Of a stretch of 64,000 nt of DNA, positions 28,444 through 37,579 are shown piece by piece (within the stretch, counting starts at the first letter, position 1; each line of letters begins with the position of its first letter). The DNA is from Emticicia sp. 21SJ11W-3 (GTDB taxonomy: Bacteria; Bacteroidota; Bacteroidia; Cytophagales; Spirosomataceae). The position numbers and the translations under genes were made by a program. The stretch lies in NCBI RefSeq assembly GCF_024138715.1, contig NZ_CP092074.1, forward strand, positions 2,666,001-2,730,000, in the 5' to 3' direction. The notes under the pieces were generated by a model. The model ran no database searches and had not been told where the DNA came from. It worked only from the letters and a program-made list of their open reading frames with translations.

Positions 28444-29526
28444 ATGAAACCTGTTGCAGAATACATCAGAACGCTGCTTTTTGAGCATGATTATGTGGCG
28501 GTTCCGAACTTCGGAGCATTTATTGCCAACTACATGCCTTCCAGTTTGAATGATATCAGCGGTTCGCTTATGCCACCGCAGAAAAAAATTGCGTTCAATG
28601 AAATTTTGAAGCACGACGACGGGCTATTGGCCACCTATATATCAAGAAGAGAAAGCGTAACCATAGATGAAGCCAAAAGAACAATCCAGAATTTCGTATC
28701 TGAAATTAAAGGTTCTCTTGCAAGCCAAAGGGCATTTCATTTCGAAAGAATTGGCAATTTCTCGTTAAATGAAGAAAACAATCTGGTTTTCGACCCAGAC
28801 AGACGTCATAACTTTTTTAGTGAAAGCTTTGGGTTCGATAGCATTTTCCCTCGTACAGTAGATAAGCCCAGCTATACCATGAGCCAGACATTTGATGTAG
28901 AAGATGAACTGGTAATGGAAAAAGAATCGTACACCAGTACAGACGGCACATTTAAATGGAAATACGTTTTATATACAGTGCCGGTACTCCTGGTTTCTAC
29001 GGGCCTTTTCTTTGTTTTGTTATCAAGAACAGAAAAAACAGAAGCTCCGGCCAGAAGCAGTTTTAATCCTTTAGATTATCTACCAAAAAAGACGGTTGTA
29101 GTAAAACAGCCGGAAGCTATTGCAGAGAAAGATTCAATTGCACAGCAGGTAATTAAACCAGAGGCAGACAGCACCTGGGGCGCTACCGAAACAAAGGCAA
29201 TTGAAGCGCCATTAAAAAATGTACCTATTGAAACCAAACCTTTTGAAAAACCCATTGAGGCTTCTAAAACAGTTGCAGAAACACCTGCAATAAATAGTAT
29301 TGAAAAGCGTTATCTGATTGTTTCAGGGATATTTAAAAATAAAGAAAACGTAAAAAGACTCAGCGCCAGTTTACTTAAAAACGGCTTTTCGCCAAGAGTA
29401 ATAGAAACCAACGGGCTGATGAAAGTGGTAGCTGCCGAAGCAGACTCGATGGAAGAAGCCAATGCCATAGCAGATAAACATCAGAAACTGATTGGAGAAA
29501 AACCGGCTATTATTAAAAGTAAATAA
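28444..29526 (+). CDS. HU-like/SPOR-domain membrane protein (360 aa)
   Basis: Three parts are visible. An N-terminal HU-type (HU-CCDC81-like) domain spans about 1-110 ('YIRTLLFEHDYVAVPNFGAFIANY'). One membrane helix spans about 178-198 ('WKYVLYTVPVLLVSTGLFFVLL'). After a Lys/Ala/Pro-rich linker, a C-terminal SPOR domain spans about 290-358 ('RYLIVSGIFKNKENVKRLSASL'). SPOR domains bind denuded septal peptidoglycan, so the protein is likely a division-site protein with its HU domain in the cytoplasm. This architecture is well known in Bacteroidota, but the role of the HU part is unproven. Confidence 0.9.
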   Translation: MKPVAEYIRTLLFEHDYVAVPNFGAFIANYMPSSLNDISGSLMPPQKKIAFNEILKHDDGLLATYISRRESVTIDEAKRTIQNFVSEIKGSLASQRAFHFERIGNFSLNEENNLVFDPDRRHNFFSESFGFDSIFPRTVDKPSYTMSQTFDVEDELVMEKESYTSTDGTFKWKYVLYTVPVLLVSTGLFFVLLSRTEKTEAPARSSFNPLDYLPKKTVVVKQPEAIAEKDSIAQQVIKPEADSTWGATETKAIEAPLKNVPIETKPFEKPIEASKTVAETPAINSIEKRYLIVSGIFKNKENVKRLSASLLKNGFSPRVIETNGLMKVVAAEADSMEEANAIADKHQKLIGEKPAIIKSK

Positions 29527-29609
29527 GGGTTTTCTATATATTTATAACCTGTAAGCCATACTTACAGGTTTTTTTGTAGCTGATTGTTCATAATTAACCA
29601 ATATTATTG

Positions 29610-30608
29610 ATGCAAACCACATCACTCAAAGAAGACAACAAAAAGACGCAATCGCAGGCATTTGTGATCAGCATAATTATTTATGGTGCTTTCCTGACGC
29701 TTTTGTTTTTTCTGAAGCTTATTTACACACCACCCGAAGAACCCGAAGGTGTAGAACTCAATTATGGTATTGACCTGGTGGGCACCGGAGACCTGCAAAC
29801 TACCAATAAGGCTAATGAGTCGCCCAATGACTATGACGTTAAACCGGCAGCCAATGAAGAGGAGTCTAAGCCTGTAAAAGTAAAACCCGTAGTAAGCCCG
29901 CCACCGGTAGTTGAAAAACCAGCCAAAGTGGTAGTAAAAGAAACTCCGGCCAGACCTGTTGTAACGGCCGATGAAGAAAGCCCGGTTACCGCCAAAACAA
30001 GCGATAAACCCGTAAAAAAAACAGAGGTAAAACCGATAGTAAAGCCAAGCCCTGTTGAAACCAAAACCGCAGCCCCCAAACCAGAGCCTGTGCAGCCTGA
30101 AACACCTAAAAGAACGGTAGATAATGGCTCGCTGTTTAAAAAGGGTTCTAAAGGCACTGCAGGAGCCAACGGAGCCAGTTCTAACTCTAATGGTACTATT
30201 GGCACACGTGACGGCATAGGAGGCAATAACAACGGTGATGGCAAGCCCGGCGAAGTAGGAGACAAAGGAGACCCCAGTGGAACCCTGGAAGGCAAAAGCC
30301 TTTATGGTAACCCCGGCAAAGGTGGCTCAGGGGCTTCAATTGGTGGTTTAAGTGGCTGGAATAAAAAGAAATTGTCTTTGCCTAATGATGGGTCAAGCGA
30401 AACCGGAAGAATTGTTTTCAGCGTAACTGTAGACGACACTGGAGATGTAGTGGCCATTAAAGTAAACGAATCTACCGTTAGCCCTTCGGTGCAGAATTTC
30501 TATAAGAATTACATTCAGAAAAACCTGGGTTCATTTCTTACACCAGAAGGCACAGCGCCTCCCAGAGCTACCGGGACTATCACCATTAATATCAGGTCGG
30601 GCAACTAA
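29610..30608 (+). CDS. TonB-family energy-transducer-like protein (332 aa)
   Basis: The frame opens at a TTG (29607), but the next codon is ATG and is the better start. There is one N-terminal membrane helix (about 17-38, 'AFVISIIIYGAFLTLLFFLKLIY'), followed by a long Pro/Lys/Glu-rich periplasmic stretch, a Gly/Asn-rich region (about 175-245), and a C-terminal TonB-like fold ('GRIVFSVTVDDTGDVVAIKVNEST'). TonB transmits proton-motive force from ExbB/ExbD to outer-membrane receptors. No exbB/exbD lie next to it, so TolA-like roles are possible. It is followed by a terminator and then folC. Confidence 0.82.
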   Translation: MQTTSLKEDNKKTQSQAFVISIIIYGAFLTLLFFLKLIYTPPEEPEGVELNYGIDLVGTGDLQTTNKANESPNDYDVKPAANEEESKPVKVKPVVSPPPVVEKPAKVVVKETPARPVVTADEESPVTAKTSDKPVKKTEVKPIVKPSPVETKTAAPKPEPVQPETPKRTVDNGSLFKKGSKGTAGANGASSNSNGTIGTRDGIGGNNNGDGKPGEVGDKGDPSGTLEGKSLYGNPGKGGSGASIGGLSGWNKKKLSLPNDGSSETGRIVFSVTVDDTGDVVAIKVNESTVSPSVQNFYKNYIQKNLGSFLTPEGTAPPRATGTITINIRSGN

Positions 30609-30633
30609 CACATAATAATTGCCGAATCTTTAT

Positions 30634-30641
30634 TAATTTTG
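30634..30641 (+). promoter_or_regulatory. -7 element of folC promoter
   Basis: TAATTTTG followed by CA, upstream of the terminator hairpin at 30653-30678. No well-spaced -33 TTG is visible. If used, the transcript would begin at about the hairpin and so would carry a 5' stem-loop. Confidence 0.45.
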
Positions 30642-30652
30642 CAAAAATCTTT

Positions 30653-30680
30653 AAAAGGTGATTTTACAATCACCTTTTTT
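30653..30680 (+). terminator. Terminator after tonB-like gene
   Basis: AAAAGGTGATT (30653-30663) pairs with AATCACCTTTT (30668-30678), loop TTAC, then T-run. Confidence 0.85.
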
Positions 30681-30688
30681 TATTGTCG

Positions 30689-32005
30689 ATGAACTACGAA
30701 GAAACCATTCATTACCTATATGCCATGCTGCCGGTCTTTCACCGCGAAGGAGCGAAGGCATTTAAGCCCAATCTGGATAATATTATCGCATTGTGTGAAT
30801 ATCTGGGTAATCCACAACAGCAATTCAGGAGCATCCATATAGCAGGTACTAATGGTAAAGGCAGTACGTCGCATTACATGGCTTCTGTTCTGCAATGTGC
30901 GGGGTATAAAACAGGTCTTTATACATCGCCACATTTAAAAGATTACACCGAAAGATTCAGAATAAATGGCAAATCTATTCAAAAAGCGAATGTAATTTCA
31001 TTTGTAGAAACCCATCAGGTTTTCATTGAGCAACTGAGGCCGTCGTTCTTTGAACTGAGCGTAGCGCTGGCTTTTGATTTTTTTGCCCGCGAAAAAGTTG
31101 ACATAGCCGTTATTGAAGTGGGCCTGGGTGGCAGGCTTGACTCCACCAATGTCATTCATCCGGAACTGTGTATAATAACCAATATCGGTTTCGACCACAT
31201 GGATATTCTCGGAGACACGCTTCCAAAAATTGCCACCGAAAAAGCCGGAATAATAAAGTCGGGTGTGCCTGTTGTGATATCGGAAAGACATGAACAAACC
31301 GAAGCGGTGTTTATCTCAAAGGCTGCACAGGCCGGGGCACCCATTTACTTTGCAGAAGACTTTTTTACGGTTGAGGAATCAAAGACAGGCCATGACAGCT
31401 TGAAGCTACTAACAGACGTAAGAGATAAAAACAGACAGATAGTTTTTGAGGGTTTGGAATCTCAGCTGATAGGCAACTATCAATTAAAAAACCTTACGGG
31501 TGTTTTTAAGGCAATTGAGATGCTGCAAACAAAAGGCTTCGCTATCAGTAATAAAGCCATTGCAGACGGTATAGCAGAAGTGGTAACACTAACCGGCCTG
31601 AAAGGTCGCTGGCAGGTATTGAGCAAACAACCACTGACTGTTTGTGACACAGGCCATAATGAACATGGCCTTAAAATCATTCTACGGCAGATAGAGAAGT
31701 TGTTTGCAACCGGGCTTGTAAACGGCCGGAAGCACTTTGTGTTAGGCTTTGTAAAGGATAAAAATGTGGCAGACATACTGGCTTTGTTTCCAGTAGATGC
31801 GAACTATTATTTTTGTCAGGCCGATTCCCCCAGGGCTTTAAATGCACATCATTTGGCAGAAACCGCGCGGTCGTCAGGTTTAATCGGCCAGGTTATTCCA
31901 GATGTTAATGCAGCACTTAAAACAGCCAGAGACGCTGCCCAAAACAACGACTTTATCTATATTGGTGGTAGCACATTTGTAGTTGCAGAGTTAAACGAGC
32001 TATAA
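30689..32005 (+). CDS. folC: Folylpolyglutamate/dihydrofolate synthase
   Basis: It is called from ATG 30689; an upstream TTG at 30683 is less likely and overlaps the leader of the terminator region. The protein is 438 residues, the normal length. The P-loop-type motif 'IAGTNGKGSTSHYMASVL' lies near residue 50, 'VIEVGLGGRLDSTNVI' near 145, and 'ITNIGFDHMDILGDTLPKIATEKAGI' near 165-190, all diagnostic of the Mur-ligase-like FolC family. It adds glutamate to dihydropteroate and to folates. The C-terminal domain contains 'FVLGFVKDKNVADIL'. Confidence 0.96.
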   Translation: MNYEETIHYLYAMLPVFHREGAKAFKPNLDNIIALCEYLGNPQQQFRSIHIAGTNGKGSTSHYMASVLQCAGYKTGLYTSPHLKDYTERFRINGKSIQKANVISFVETHQVFIEQLRPSFFELSVALAFDFFAREKVDIAVIEVGLGGRLDSTNVIHPELCIITNIGFDHMDILGDTLPKIATEKAGIIKSGVPVVISERHEQTEAVFISKAAQAGAPIYFAEDFFTVEESKTGHDSLKLLTDVRDKNRQIVFEGLESQLIGNYQLKNLTGVFKAIEMLQTKGFAISNKAIADGIAEVVTLTGLKGRWQVLSKQPLTVCDTGHNEHGLKIILRQIEKLFATGLVNGRKHFVLGFVKDKNVADILALFPVDANYYFCQADSPRALNAHHLAETARSSGLIGQVIPDVNAALKTARDAAQNNDFIYIGGSTFVVAELNEL

Positions 32006-32198
32006 CTTTCAATACTTTTTATATTTTTTAAAAACATAAACTGTATTGTTTTTTATAAAAAGTATTTAGCGCTTTAAATAGGCTAGGTACCCCAAAAACG
32101 CCTGAAAACACAACATTTAAAGTATTTAAACAAGATTTCATAATCATTAATAATATTAACAATACTTTTATAAAGTATCAATTAAAATAAATAGGAGA
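32006..32198. other. AT-rich intergenic with AATACTTTT/AAAAGTATT repeats
   Basis: AATACTTTTTATA (32011-32023) is the exact inverse complement of 32054-32066. Two further related copies occur: AAAGTATTTAAA near 32119 and AATACTTTTATAAAGTAT around 32161-32178, just before the trmB start. They could be an operator, a terminator for folC, or simply AT-rich drift. Confidence 0.4.
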
Positions 32199-32852
32199 GT
32201 GGCAAGACAAAAATTACCGAGGTTTATACATAATGCCCAGGCAGAAAATGTAATTGAAAGAGGCAAAGAGTTTTACACAACCATTAAAGGCCGCTGGAGA
32301 GAGATATATTTCAAAAACAATAACCCCATTGTGCTTGAACTGGCCTGCGGCAAAGGTGAATATTCTATTGGGCTGGCCAGACAGTTTCCGGATAAAAACT
32401 ATATCGGAATTGATATAAAGGGCGACAGAATTGCCCGTGGAAGCAAGCGAGCCATTGAAAACAACCTAAGTAATGTGGCTTTTTTGCGCACACCTATCAA
32501 TTTTCTGGAAGAATTTTTTGAAGAAAACGAGGTTGACGAAATTTGGTTGATACACCCGGACCCACAGCCCCGCGACAAGGAAGAAAAGAAGCGATTAACG
32601 AATCCGGCATTTCTGGCACTCTATAAAAAGATACTGAAACCTGACGGCAACTTCTTTTTCAAGACAGATAACAGCGGTTTGTTTGAATACTCACTGGGCA
32701 CTATTCCTGAAGCCGGCTTCACTATCCTTCGCCAAACCACCGATTTATATGAATCAGACATGCTGGCAGAACACTACGACATCGTAACGCATTACGAAAA
32801 GCTATTTGTAGAGAAAGGCTTTAAAATCAATTACCTGGCCGCCAGGCCATAA
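32199..32852 (+). CDS. trmB: tRNA (guanine-N7-)-methyltransferase
   Basis: 217 residues. The SAM-binding motif is 'VLELACGKGEYSIGLARQFP' near residue 46, with 'YIGIDIKGDRIARG' following. 'DEIWLIHPDPQPRDKEEKKRLTNPAFL' (about 115-140) matches the TrmB hallmark 'FPDPWxKxRHxKRR' only loosely, as seen in this phylum. It methylates G46 in the variable loop of tRNAs. The start is GTG at 32199, with AGGAG a few bases upstream. A terminator shared with convergent gap follows. Confidence 0.93.
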   Translation: MARQKLPRFIHNAQAENVIERGKEFYTTIKGRWREIYFKNNNPIVLELACGKGEYSIGLARQFPDKNYIGIDIKGDRIARGSKRAIENNLSNVAFLRTPINFLEEFFEENEVDEIWLIHPDPQPRDKEEKKRLTNPAFLALYKKILKPDGNFFFKTDNSGLFEYSLGTIPEAGFTILRQTTDLYESDMLAEHYDIVTHYEKLFVEKGFKINYLAARP

Positions 32853-32896
32853 AAACAAAAGGCCTGCTCAATGAAATGAACAGGCCTTTGTTTTAA
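32853..32896. terminator. Bidirectional terminator between trmB and gap
   Basis: AAAGGCCTG (32858-32866) pairs with CAGGCCTTT (32881-32889), flanked by AAAACA and TGTTTT that extend the stem with one bulged A. Confidence 0.85.
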
Positions 32897-32914
32897 GCAA
32901 ACTATATCTACTTA

Positions 32915-33922
32915 CTAGATAAGTGTTGCAAAGTATTTTACGGTTCTAACCAATTGGCTAACGTAGCTCATTTCGTTATCATACCAGCTAACAGTTTTTA
33001 CAAGTTGTTTATCACCAACGGTAACAACTTTGGTTTGAGTGGCATCAAACAAACTTCCGTAAGTAATACCAATGATATCGCTACTTACAATTTCATCTTC
33101 ATTATAGCCAAAGCTTTCATTGCTTGCTGCTTTCATTGCGGCGTTAACCTCTTGCAATGTAACAGTTTTTTCAAGAACAACTGTCAACTCTGTTAAGCTA
33201 CCAGTAATAGTTGGTACACGTTGCGCACCACCATCCAGTTTACCTTTCAACTCAGGCAATACAAGGCCAATTGCTTTGGCAGCACCAGTACTGTTAGGTA
33301 CAATGTTAGCTGCGGCAGCTCTTGCTCTGCGTAGATCACCTTTCGGATGCGGCGCATCTAGTGTATTTTGGTCGTTAGTGTAGGCGTGAACGGTTGTCAT
33401 GCTTCCAAGCACAATACCAAAGTTATCGTTAAGGGCTTTTGCCATCGGAGCCAGACAGTTGGTAGTACAACTTGCACAACTGATGATGGTTTCGCTACCG
33501 TCAAGAATGTTGTGGTTTACGTTGTACACAATCGTCTTAAGGTCACCGGTTGCAGGTGCGCTGATAATTACTCTTTTAGCGCCGGCAGTTAAGTGAGCAG
33601 CGGCTTTATCTTTATCAGTAAAGAATCCTGTACATTCAAGTACAACATCTACTTCATGAGTACCCCAAGGAATCTCAGCCGGATTTCTTTGCGCATAGAT
33701 TTTAATTTCTTCACCATTTACTATTACGCTATTGTCAGTAGACTTTACTTCGGCATCAAATCGACCCTGGGCACTATCATATTTTAGTAAATGAGCTAGT
33801 ACCGAAGGACTCGTTAAATCGTTAATCGCAACTACATCAATTCCTTCCATGTTGTAAATCTGGCGATAGGCAAGTCTACCAATTCGGCCAAATCCATTAA
33901 TAGCTACTTTAATTTTAGACAT
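32915..33922 (-). CDS. gap: Glyceraldehyde-3-phosphate dehydrogenase (type I)
   Basis: 335 residues. The N-terminal Rossmann motif is '[17 protein letters not shown]', with the active-site Cys in '[17 protein letters not shown]' (about residues 151-167), '[14 protein letters not shown]' and the C-terminal '[14 protein letters not shown]'. These are standard for the homotetrameric glycolytic enzyme. The neighbouring Asp34-equivalent ('AINDLTSP') indicates NAD preference. Convergent with trmB. Confidence 0.98.
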   Translation of the reverse strand: MSKIKVAINGFGRIGRLAYRQIYNMEGIDVVAINDLTSPSVLAHLLKYDSAQGRFDAEVKSTDNSVIVNGEEIKIYAQRNPAEIPWGTHEVDVVLECTGFFTDKDKAAAHLTAGAKRVIISAPATGDLKTIVYNVNHNILDGSETIISCASCTTNCLAPMAKALNDNFGIVLGSMTTVHAYTNDQNTLDAPHPKGDLRRARAAAANIVPNSTGAAKAIGLVLPELKGKLDGGAQRVPTITGSLTELTVVLEKTVTLQEVNAAMKAASNESFGYNEDEIVSSDIIGITYGSLFDATQTKVVTVGDKQLVKTVSWYDNEMSYVSQLVRTVKYFATLI

Positions 33923-34364
33923 TTTAAAATATATTGGTTTAAGTGGTACGATTTTGCAAGTTAAGAAGATTTTTTCTATTCACGAAAAGAGAGCTTATTT
34001 TAAGGATTAAATATTGGTAATATTCAATTAAAGCTTCCATAAATGCGAAAGCCAACAGGTAAACCCCAGGCCAAAATAGCTTCACTTACAATAAAAGTAT
34101 TATACAATTTATCATTCATCTATACATAAGGCCCAATTTTAACGGCATAATAGAAAAACTTTCATTTTTAAAATTGAGAAAAATTTCGTATATTAGGTAA
34201 AACGGGCATTTAAGTATTAAACCCAAACAAGGTTTTAAAACTTTAATCGCTATAGATACAATTAATTACAGATGTATTTAGTTCAGTAAAATTCATTTTT
34301 AATCAGCCAGTTAATGATATGAAACCAATTAAACATTATATATTTTTTTACTTTAAAAACCACA
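33923..34364. other. Gene-free AT-rich intergenic region
   Basis: 442 bases between the divergent starts of gap and the metallophosphoesterase. It must hold both promoters. I could not identify a full-consensus pair. I see no RNA gene, long repeat or credible ORF. Confidence 0.6.
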
Positions 34365-34907
34365 ATGAAACATTTTTTTAGCTCAGATTATCATTTTGAC
34401 CACCAAAATATTCTGAGGTATGACAACAGGCCGTTCGCAACAATAGATCAGATGAACGAAGCCATTATTAAAAGGCATAACAGCCAGGTAAGCAAAGAAG
34501 ACCACTTCTATTTTTTAGGAGATTTTGCATTCTCGAAAGACAAATACCGTATCGAACAACTATTAAAGCGCCTAAATGGTAAGAAGTTCTTTATTAAGGG
34601 GAATCATGACTATTACGATACCATCAAGCTGTATGAAAGATGGGGCGAGTATCTGGGTGAACAAAAAACTATTAAAATAGACACCCAATGGATTGTTCTG
34701 AATCATTTCTGTTTGAGAGAATGGGACAGAAAACACCACGGCAGCTGGCATCTTTTTGGGCATACGCATCATAGGCTGCCTTATGACCATGAGAATCTGA
34801 CAATGGATGTAGGCATTAACGGCTATGATTATTATCCGGTTGAGTTTAATGAGATAAAAACCTACATGAACCAAAAGGCTAGTAAACAAAATACTAAAGC
34901 CTACTAA
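34365..34907 (+). CDS. Calcineurin-like metallophosphoesterase (180 aa)
   Basis: All family motifs are visible: 'SDYHFDH' (D-x-H, residues 7-13), 'LGDFAF' (about 50), 'KGNHDYY' (about 77), 'LNHFCL' (about 110) and 'FGHTHH' (about 130). These ligate two metals in the small single-domain phosphoesterases. The substrate cannot be told from sequence; the closest generic annotation would be a YfcE/YsnB-like phosphodiesterase. The gene stands alone between long AT-rich spacers. The C-terminal tail 'NQKASKQNTKAY' looks disordered. Confidence 0.92.
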   Translation: MKHFFSSDYHFDHQNILRYDNRPFATIDQMNEAIIKRHNSQVSKEDHFYFLGDFAFSKDKYRIEQLLKRLNGKKFFIKGNHDYYDTIKLYERWGEYLGEQKTIKIDTQWIVLNHFCLREWDRKHHGSWHLFGHTHHRLPYDHENLTMDVGINGYDYYPVEFNEIKTYMNQKASKQNTKAY

Positions 34908-35310
34908 AATACTAAGCCTTCTAAAACTAATTCAATTAAAAGAGCCGAGCGGGTAACAACATAAAATTTGAATCCTCCTTCGTTACCCGTAACTCACAAC
35001 ATCTTCAGCGCAATCTCTTCCATCACAGCATCCATTTATTTATTTAGTAGCATTTTGCATTTCTTTGCTTATTGACTTAGATAATAGGGAGTTAACGAAA
35101 ATTAGTAATCTAATTGCAAACTTACTAATTAGCAAACACATGGCAACTAACCAAATTAGCTAATCAATGCTAAATTAGTACTACTAAGTCTAAAATTATT
35201 AGTCTTTATTCTGCTAAAGACTTCACTATTTTTGTCAGTTTATCTGCCGGATACTCTACATTTTATAATGCTGCGTGCGTAAGGTAGAATGACTTAAAAT
35301 AGGGGAGATG
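34908..35310. other. AT-rich intergenic with clustered CTAA/TTAG motifs
   Basis: No gene is visible. Between 34915 and 35210 the words CTAA, TTAG, ACTAATTAG and AATTAGTA recur many times on both strands, with several imperfect palindromes (for example around 35100-35135 and 35155-35180). It could be a protein-binding array, a decayed repeat, or relaxed AT-rich DNA. Confidence 0.4.
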
Positions 35311-35341
35311 TTGTTTATCTAATAATATAGCCCTAAATTTG
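35311..35341 (+). promoter_or_regulatory. Promoter of dapD
   Basis: TTG (35311-35313), 20 bases, TAAATTTG (35334-35341) followed by CAG: a full-consensus Bacteroidota promoter. The leader to the ATG at 35456 is about 110 bases. Confidence 0.8.
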
Positions 35342-35455
35342 CAGTAAATAGGAACGGACAAAAAACAACTTAAAATATCCTTAAAATTATTTAGTAACAA
35401 GCACATTATCAGACGATTACATATTATTAATTAATGTTTTAAATCACCAATCTCA

Positions 35456-36265
35456 ATGTCATTAAAAACAATTATTGAAGCTGCGTGGGACGATAGAAGC
35501 CTGTTAAACGACCCGGCCACCAAGAGTGCAATTGAAACAATTATAAGTGAAGTTAATGATGGAATTATTCGTGTTGCCAGCCCCAATGAAGATGGCAGCT
35601 GGACAACCCACGACTGGATAAAGAAAGCAATTATTCTATATTTCCCACTTCAGCAAATGAGTATTCAGGAAGTGGGCATATTTGAATACCACGATAAAAT
35701 GAAACTAAAAACCGGATATGATCAGATTGGCGTACGCGTTGTGCCTCCTGCTGTGGCCCGTTATGGCTCATATCTGGCTAAAGGTGTTATCCTGATGCCG
35801 TCTTATGTAAACATTGGCGCTTATGTAGATTCAGGCACAATGGTAGACACCTGGGCTACTGTTGGAAGCTGCGCCCAGATAGGAAAAGATGTACATCTGA
35901 GCGGTGGTGTGGGTATCGGAGGGGTGCTTGAACCTGCTCAGGCATCGCCGGTAATCATTGAAGACGGCGCCTTTATCGGGTCACGCTGTATAGTGGTAGA
36001 AGGCGCCAGAATCGGCAAAAGAGCCGTTTTAGGGGCAGGTGTTACCATAACCAGCAGTTCTAAGATTATAGACGTAAATACGGGCAAAGAATACGTTGGA
36101 TACGTGCCAGACAACTCGGTTGTTATACCAGGTATGTTGCCTAAAAAGTACCCGGCCGGCGATTTTGGCGTACCTTGCGCTTTAATTATTGGTCAAAGAA
36201 AAACAAGTACTGATCTTAAAACATCATTGAATGATGCCTTAAGAGAAAATAATGTGTCAGTTTAG
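35456..36265 (+). CDS. dapD: Tetrahydrodipicolinate N-succinyltransferase
   Basis: 269 residues, the normal length. N-terminal helical domain, then a left-handed beta-helix of hexapeptide repeats ('YVNIGAYVDSGTMVDTWATVGS', 'GVGIGGVLEPAQASPVIIEDGAFIGSRC'), ending 'VVIPGMLPKKYPAGDFGVPCALIIGQR'. It catalyses the succinyl-CoA-dependent step of lysine and diaminopimelate synthesis, which provides cell-wall precursor. It stands as a single gene with its own promoter and terminator. Confidence 0.97.
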   Translation: MSLKTIIEAAWDDRSLLNDPATKSAIETIISEVNDGIIRVASPNEDGSWTTHDWIKKAIILYFPLQQMSIQEVGIFEYHDKMKLKTGYDQIGVRVVPPAVARYGSYLAKGVILMPSYVNIGAYVDSGTMVDTWATVGSCAQIGKDVHLSGGVGIGGVLEPAQASPVIIEDGAFIGSRCIVVEGARIGKRAVLGAGVTITSSSKIIDVNTGKEYVGYVPDNSVVIPGMLPKKYPAGDFGVPCALIIGQRKTSTDLKTSLNDALRENNVSV

Positions 36266-36290
36266 AAACATAAATTGAAGTTATAACAAT

Positions 36291-36325
36291 AAAGGGCTGG
36301 CAGTTATTCTGTCAGCCCTTTATTG
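36291..36325 (+). terminator. Terminator after dapD
   Basis: 13-bp stem AAAGGGCTGGCAG (36291-36303) with CTGTCAGCCCTTT (36309-36321), one G-U, loop TTATT, then TATTG. Confidence 0.85.
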
Positions 36326-36591
36326 TTTACAAGCATTAATAGTGCAATTTACAATACATATACGTTACAAATGAAAATTACATAAATAAATACCTTATTT
36401 TTAATGTAATTTACTACCAATTAGTCTATCTGGACAGGTATTTACAACAATTATGCTATAAAGGCACTCACGCAAAGCTATAATAATTGATTATTTTAAA
36501 TTACCGGCTTAGACATAAGGCCGTGAGATACACAAGAAATAATTACCTTTGTTTATAGAAGAGGTTGTTTAGGAGCAGTAATTACAGGACA

Positions 36592-36724
36592 ATAAAAAAA
36601 GCCCAATCTAAAGCATGATTGGACTTTCTGACGATTGAATCCCAAATTGTTGGCATTTCTACCTACAAATTAAACCTTTACTTAATTTTATCTTCAATGA
36701 TCATTTTAAAAAGCACGTAAATCT
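36592..36724 (-). ncRNA. Predicted small RNA of about 130 nt
   Basis: On the minus strand a full promoter (TTG at 36758-36756, 19 bases, TACCTTTG at 36736-36729) is followed about 110 bases later by an intrinsic terminator. In its own sense direction the terminator stem is AAAGTCCAATC / GATTGGGCTTT with one mismatch, followed by seven Us (36600-36594). No ORF of useful length lies between. The unit sits in a gene-free stretch between dapD and the XRE regulator. Promoter and terminator are seen; that it is a stable, functional RNA is inference. Confidence 0.55.
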
Positions 36725-36728
36725 TTTA

Positions 36729-36758
36729 CAAAGGTAGTTTACAAGATTTAACGCGCAA
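36729..36758 (-). promoter_or_regulatory. Promoter of predicted small RNA
   Basis: Reading the minus strand: TTG, 19 bases, TACCTTTG. It matches the layout of the rnpB promoter in this window. Confidence 0.65.
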
Positions 36759-37026
36759 GCACTATTCTACATTTTTTCTTAACTATTTCTATACATTGTT
36801 AAATGTAAGATGAAATCGTCTCGTTACTCTGTCTTTCTATTACCAGTGGCACCCATCTGGTGAATTCATCTGCTTAAGATTTATATTTTCAATCTGTCTT
36901 TAAATACATTGTTAATCGTATATAAATCGTAAATTACATAATGTACTGATAAACAAGTATTTAAGCCATACAACAGACTAATAGTGAACGTGTTTACAAT
37001 AGTCATTTAATTATCTACAAAAGAGC
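36759..37026. other. AT-rich intergenic, no gene seen
   Basis: Between the predicted small RNA and the XRE promoter. Holds no ORF, RNA or clear repeat. A weak resemblance to a dif half-site near 36940 was examined and not accepted. 36326-36590 is likewise empty, apart from a TACCTTTG at 36544-36551 on the plus strand that lacks a matching TTG. Confidence 0.5.
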
Positions 37027-37057
37027 TTGGTTTGTATTTGTAAACTATTTATATTTG
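37027..37057 (+). promoter_or_regulatory. Promoter of XRE regulator
   Basis: TTG (37027-37029), 20 bases, TATATTTG (37050-37057). About 85 bases of leader before the ATG. Confidence 0.75.
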
Positions 37058-37147
37058 TACATAATAAGTTTAACATAGTTAATTTTACAACTTAAATTAG
37101 TTTACTATATTAAACATTTATGAATTACATTTATAAATTTACAGTTT

Positions 37148-37579
37148 ATGAAATTAAACGAGAAGATACGCCGCTTTATTAATGACAAGGATTTAACTTC
37201 CACCAAGTTTGCTGATGAAATTGGAGTACCCAGGCCTAGCATTTCACACATTTTATCTGATAGAAATAAACCCAGCCTTGAAATTGTACAGAAAATATAC
37301 AAAAGATACCCCGAACTGGGTTTTGACTGGTTTCTGGAAGACGAGGAAAATGAAGGACAGCAGCCCACACAAAACCTTAGTAATCAAGCTGTTATAGCGC
37401 AAAAAAAGCCAGTTAATGGTTCGCGAGATTTAAACGAAAGAAAAAGCACGGAAAATCCCCCGATGTATTCAAATCTCAACGGCTCTATTTTGCCCAATTT
37501 AGGCCACGGAAGCGTAGCAAGAATCATTGTTGTATATACTGATGGCTATACTCAGGTTTTTGAAGCCAGCAATGCCTGA
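37148..37579 (+). CDS. XRE-family transcriptional regulator (143 aa)
   Basis: An N-terminal helix-turn-helix of the Cro/C1 type spans about residues 5-60 ('KLNEKIRRFINDKDL', then 'STKFADEIGVPRPSISHILSD', then 'NKPSLEIVQKIYKRYPEL'). A polar linker (70-115) follows, with a short C-terminal beta segment 'VARIIVVYTDGYTQVFEA'. Such two-part XRE proteins are common in Bacteroidota, where the tail probably dimerises or senses something. The gene lies at the left border of the 2-kb AT-rich domain and may bind there or control the parA pair; this is inference. Confidence 0.88.
   Translation: MKLNEKIRRFINDKDLTSTKFADEIGVPRPSISHILSDRNKPSLEIVQKIYKRYPELGFDWFLEDEENEGQQPTQNLSNQAVIAQKKPVNGSRDLNERKSTENPPMYSNLNGSILPNLGHGSVARIIVVYTDGYTQVFEASNA

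Noticed and set aside
36930-36960. Second dif-like site (ACATAATGTA motif)
   Set aside because: Only the left part resembles dif; the XerD arm is not conserved.
37065-37085. dif half-site TTTAACATA before the XRE gene
   Set aside because: The centre and the other arm do not fit. It probably reflects AT-rich composition.
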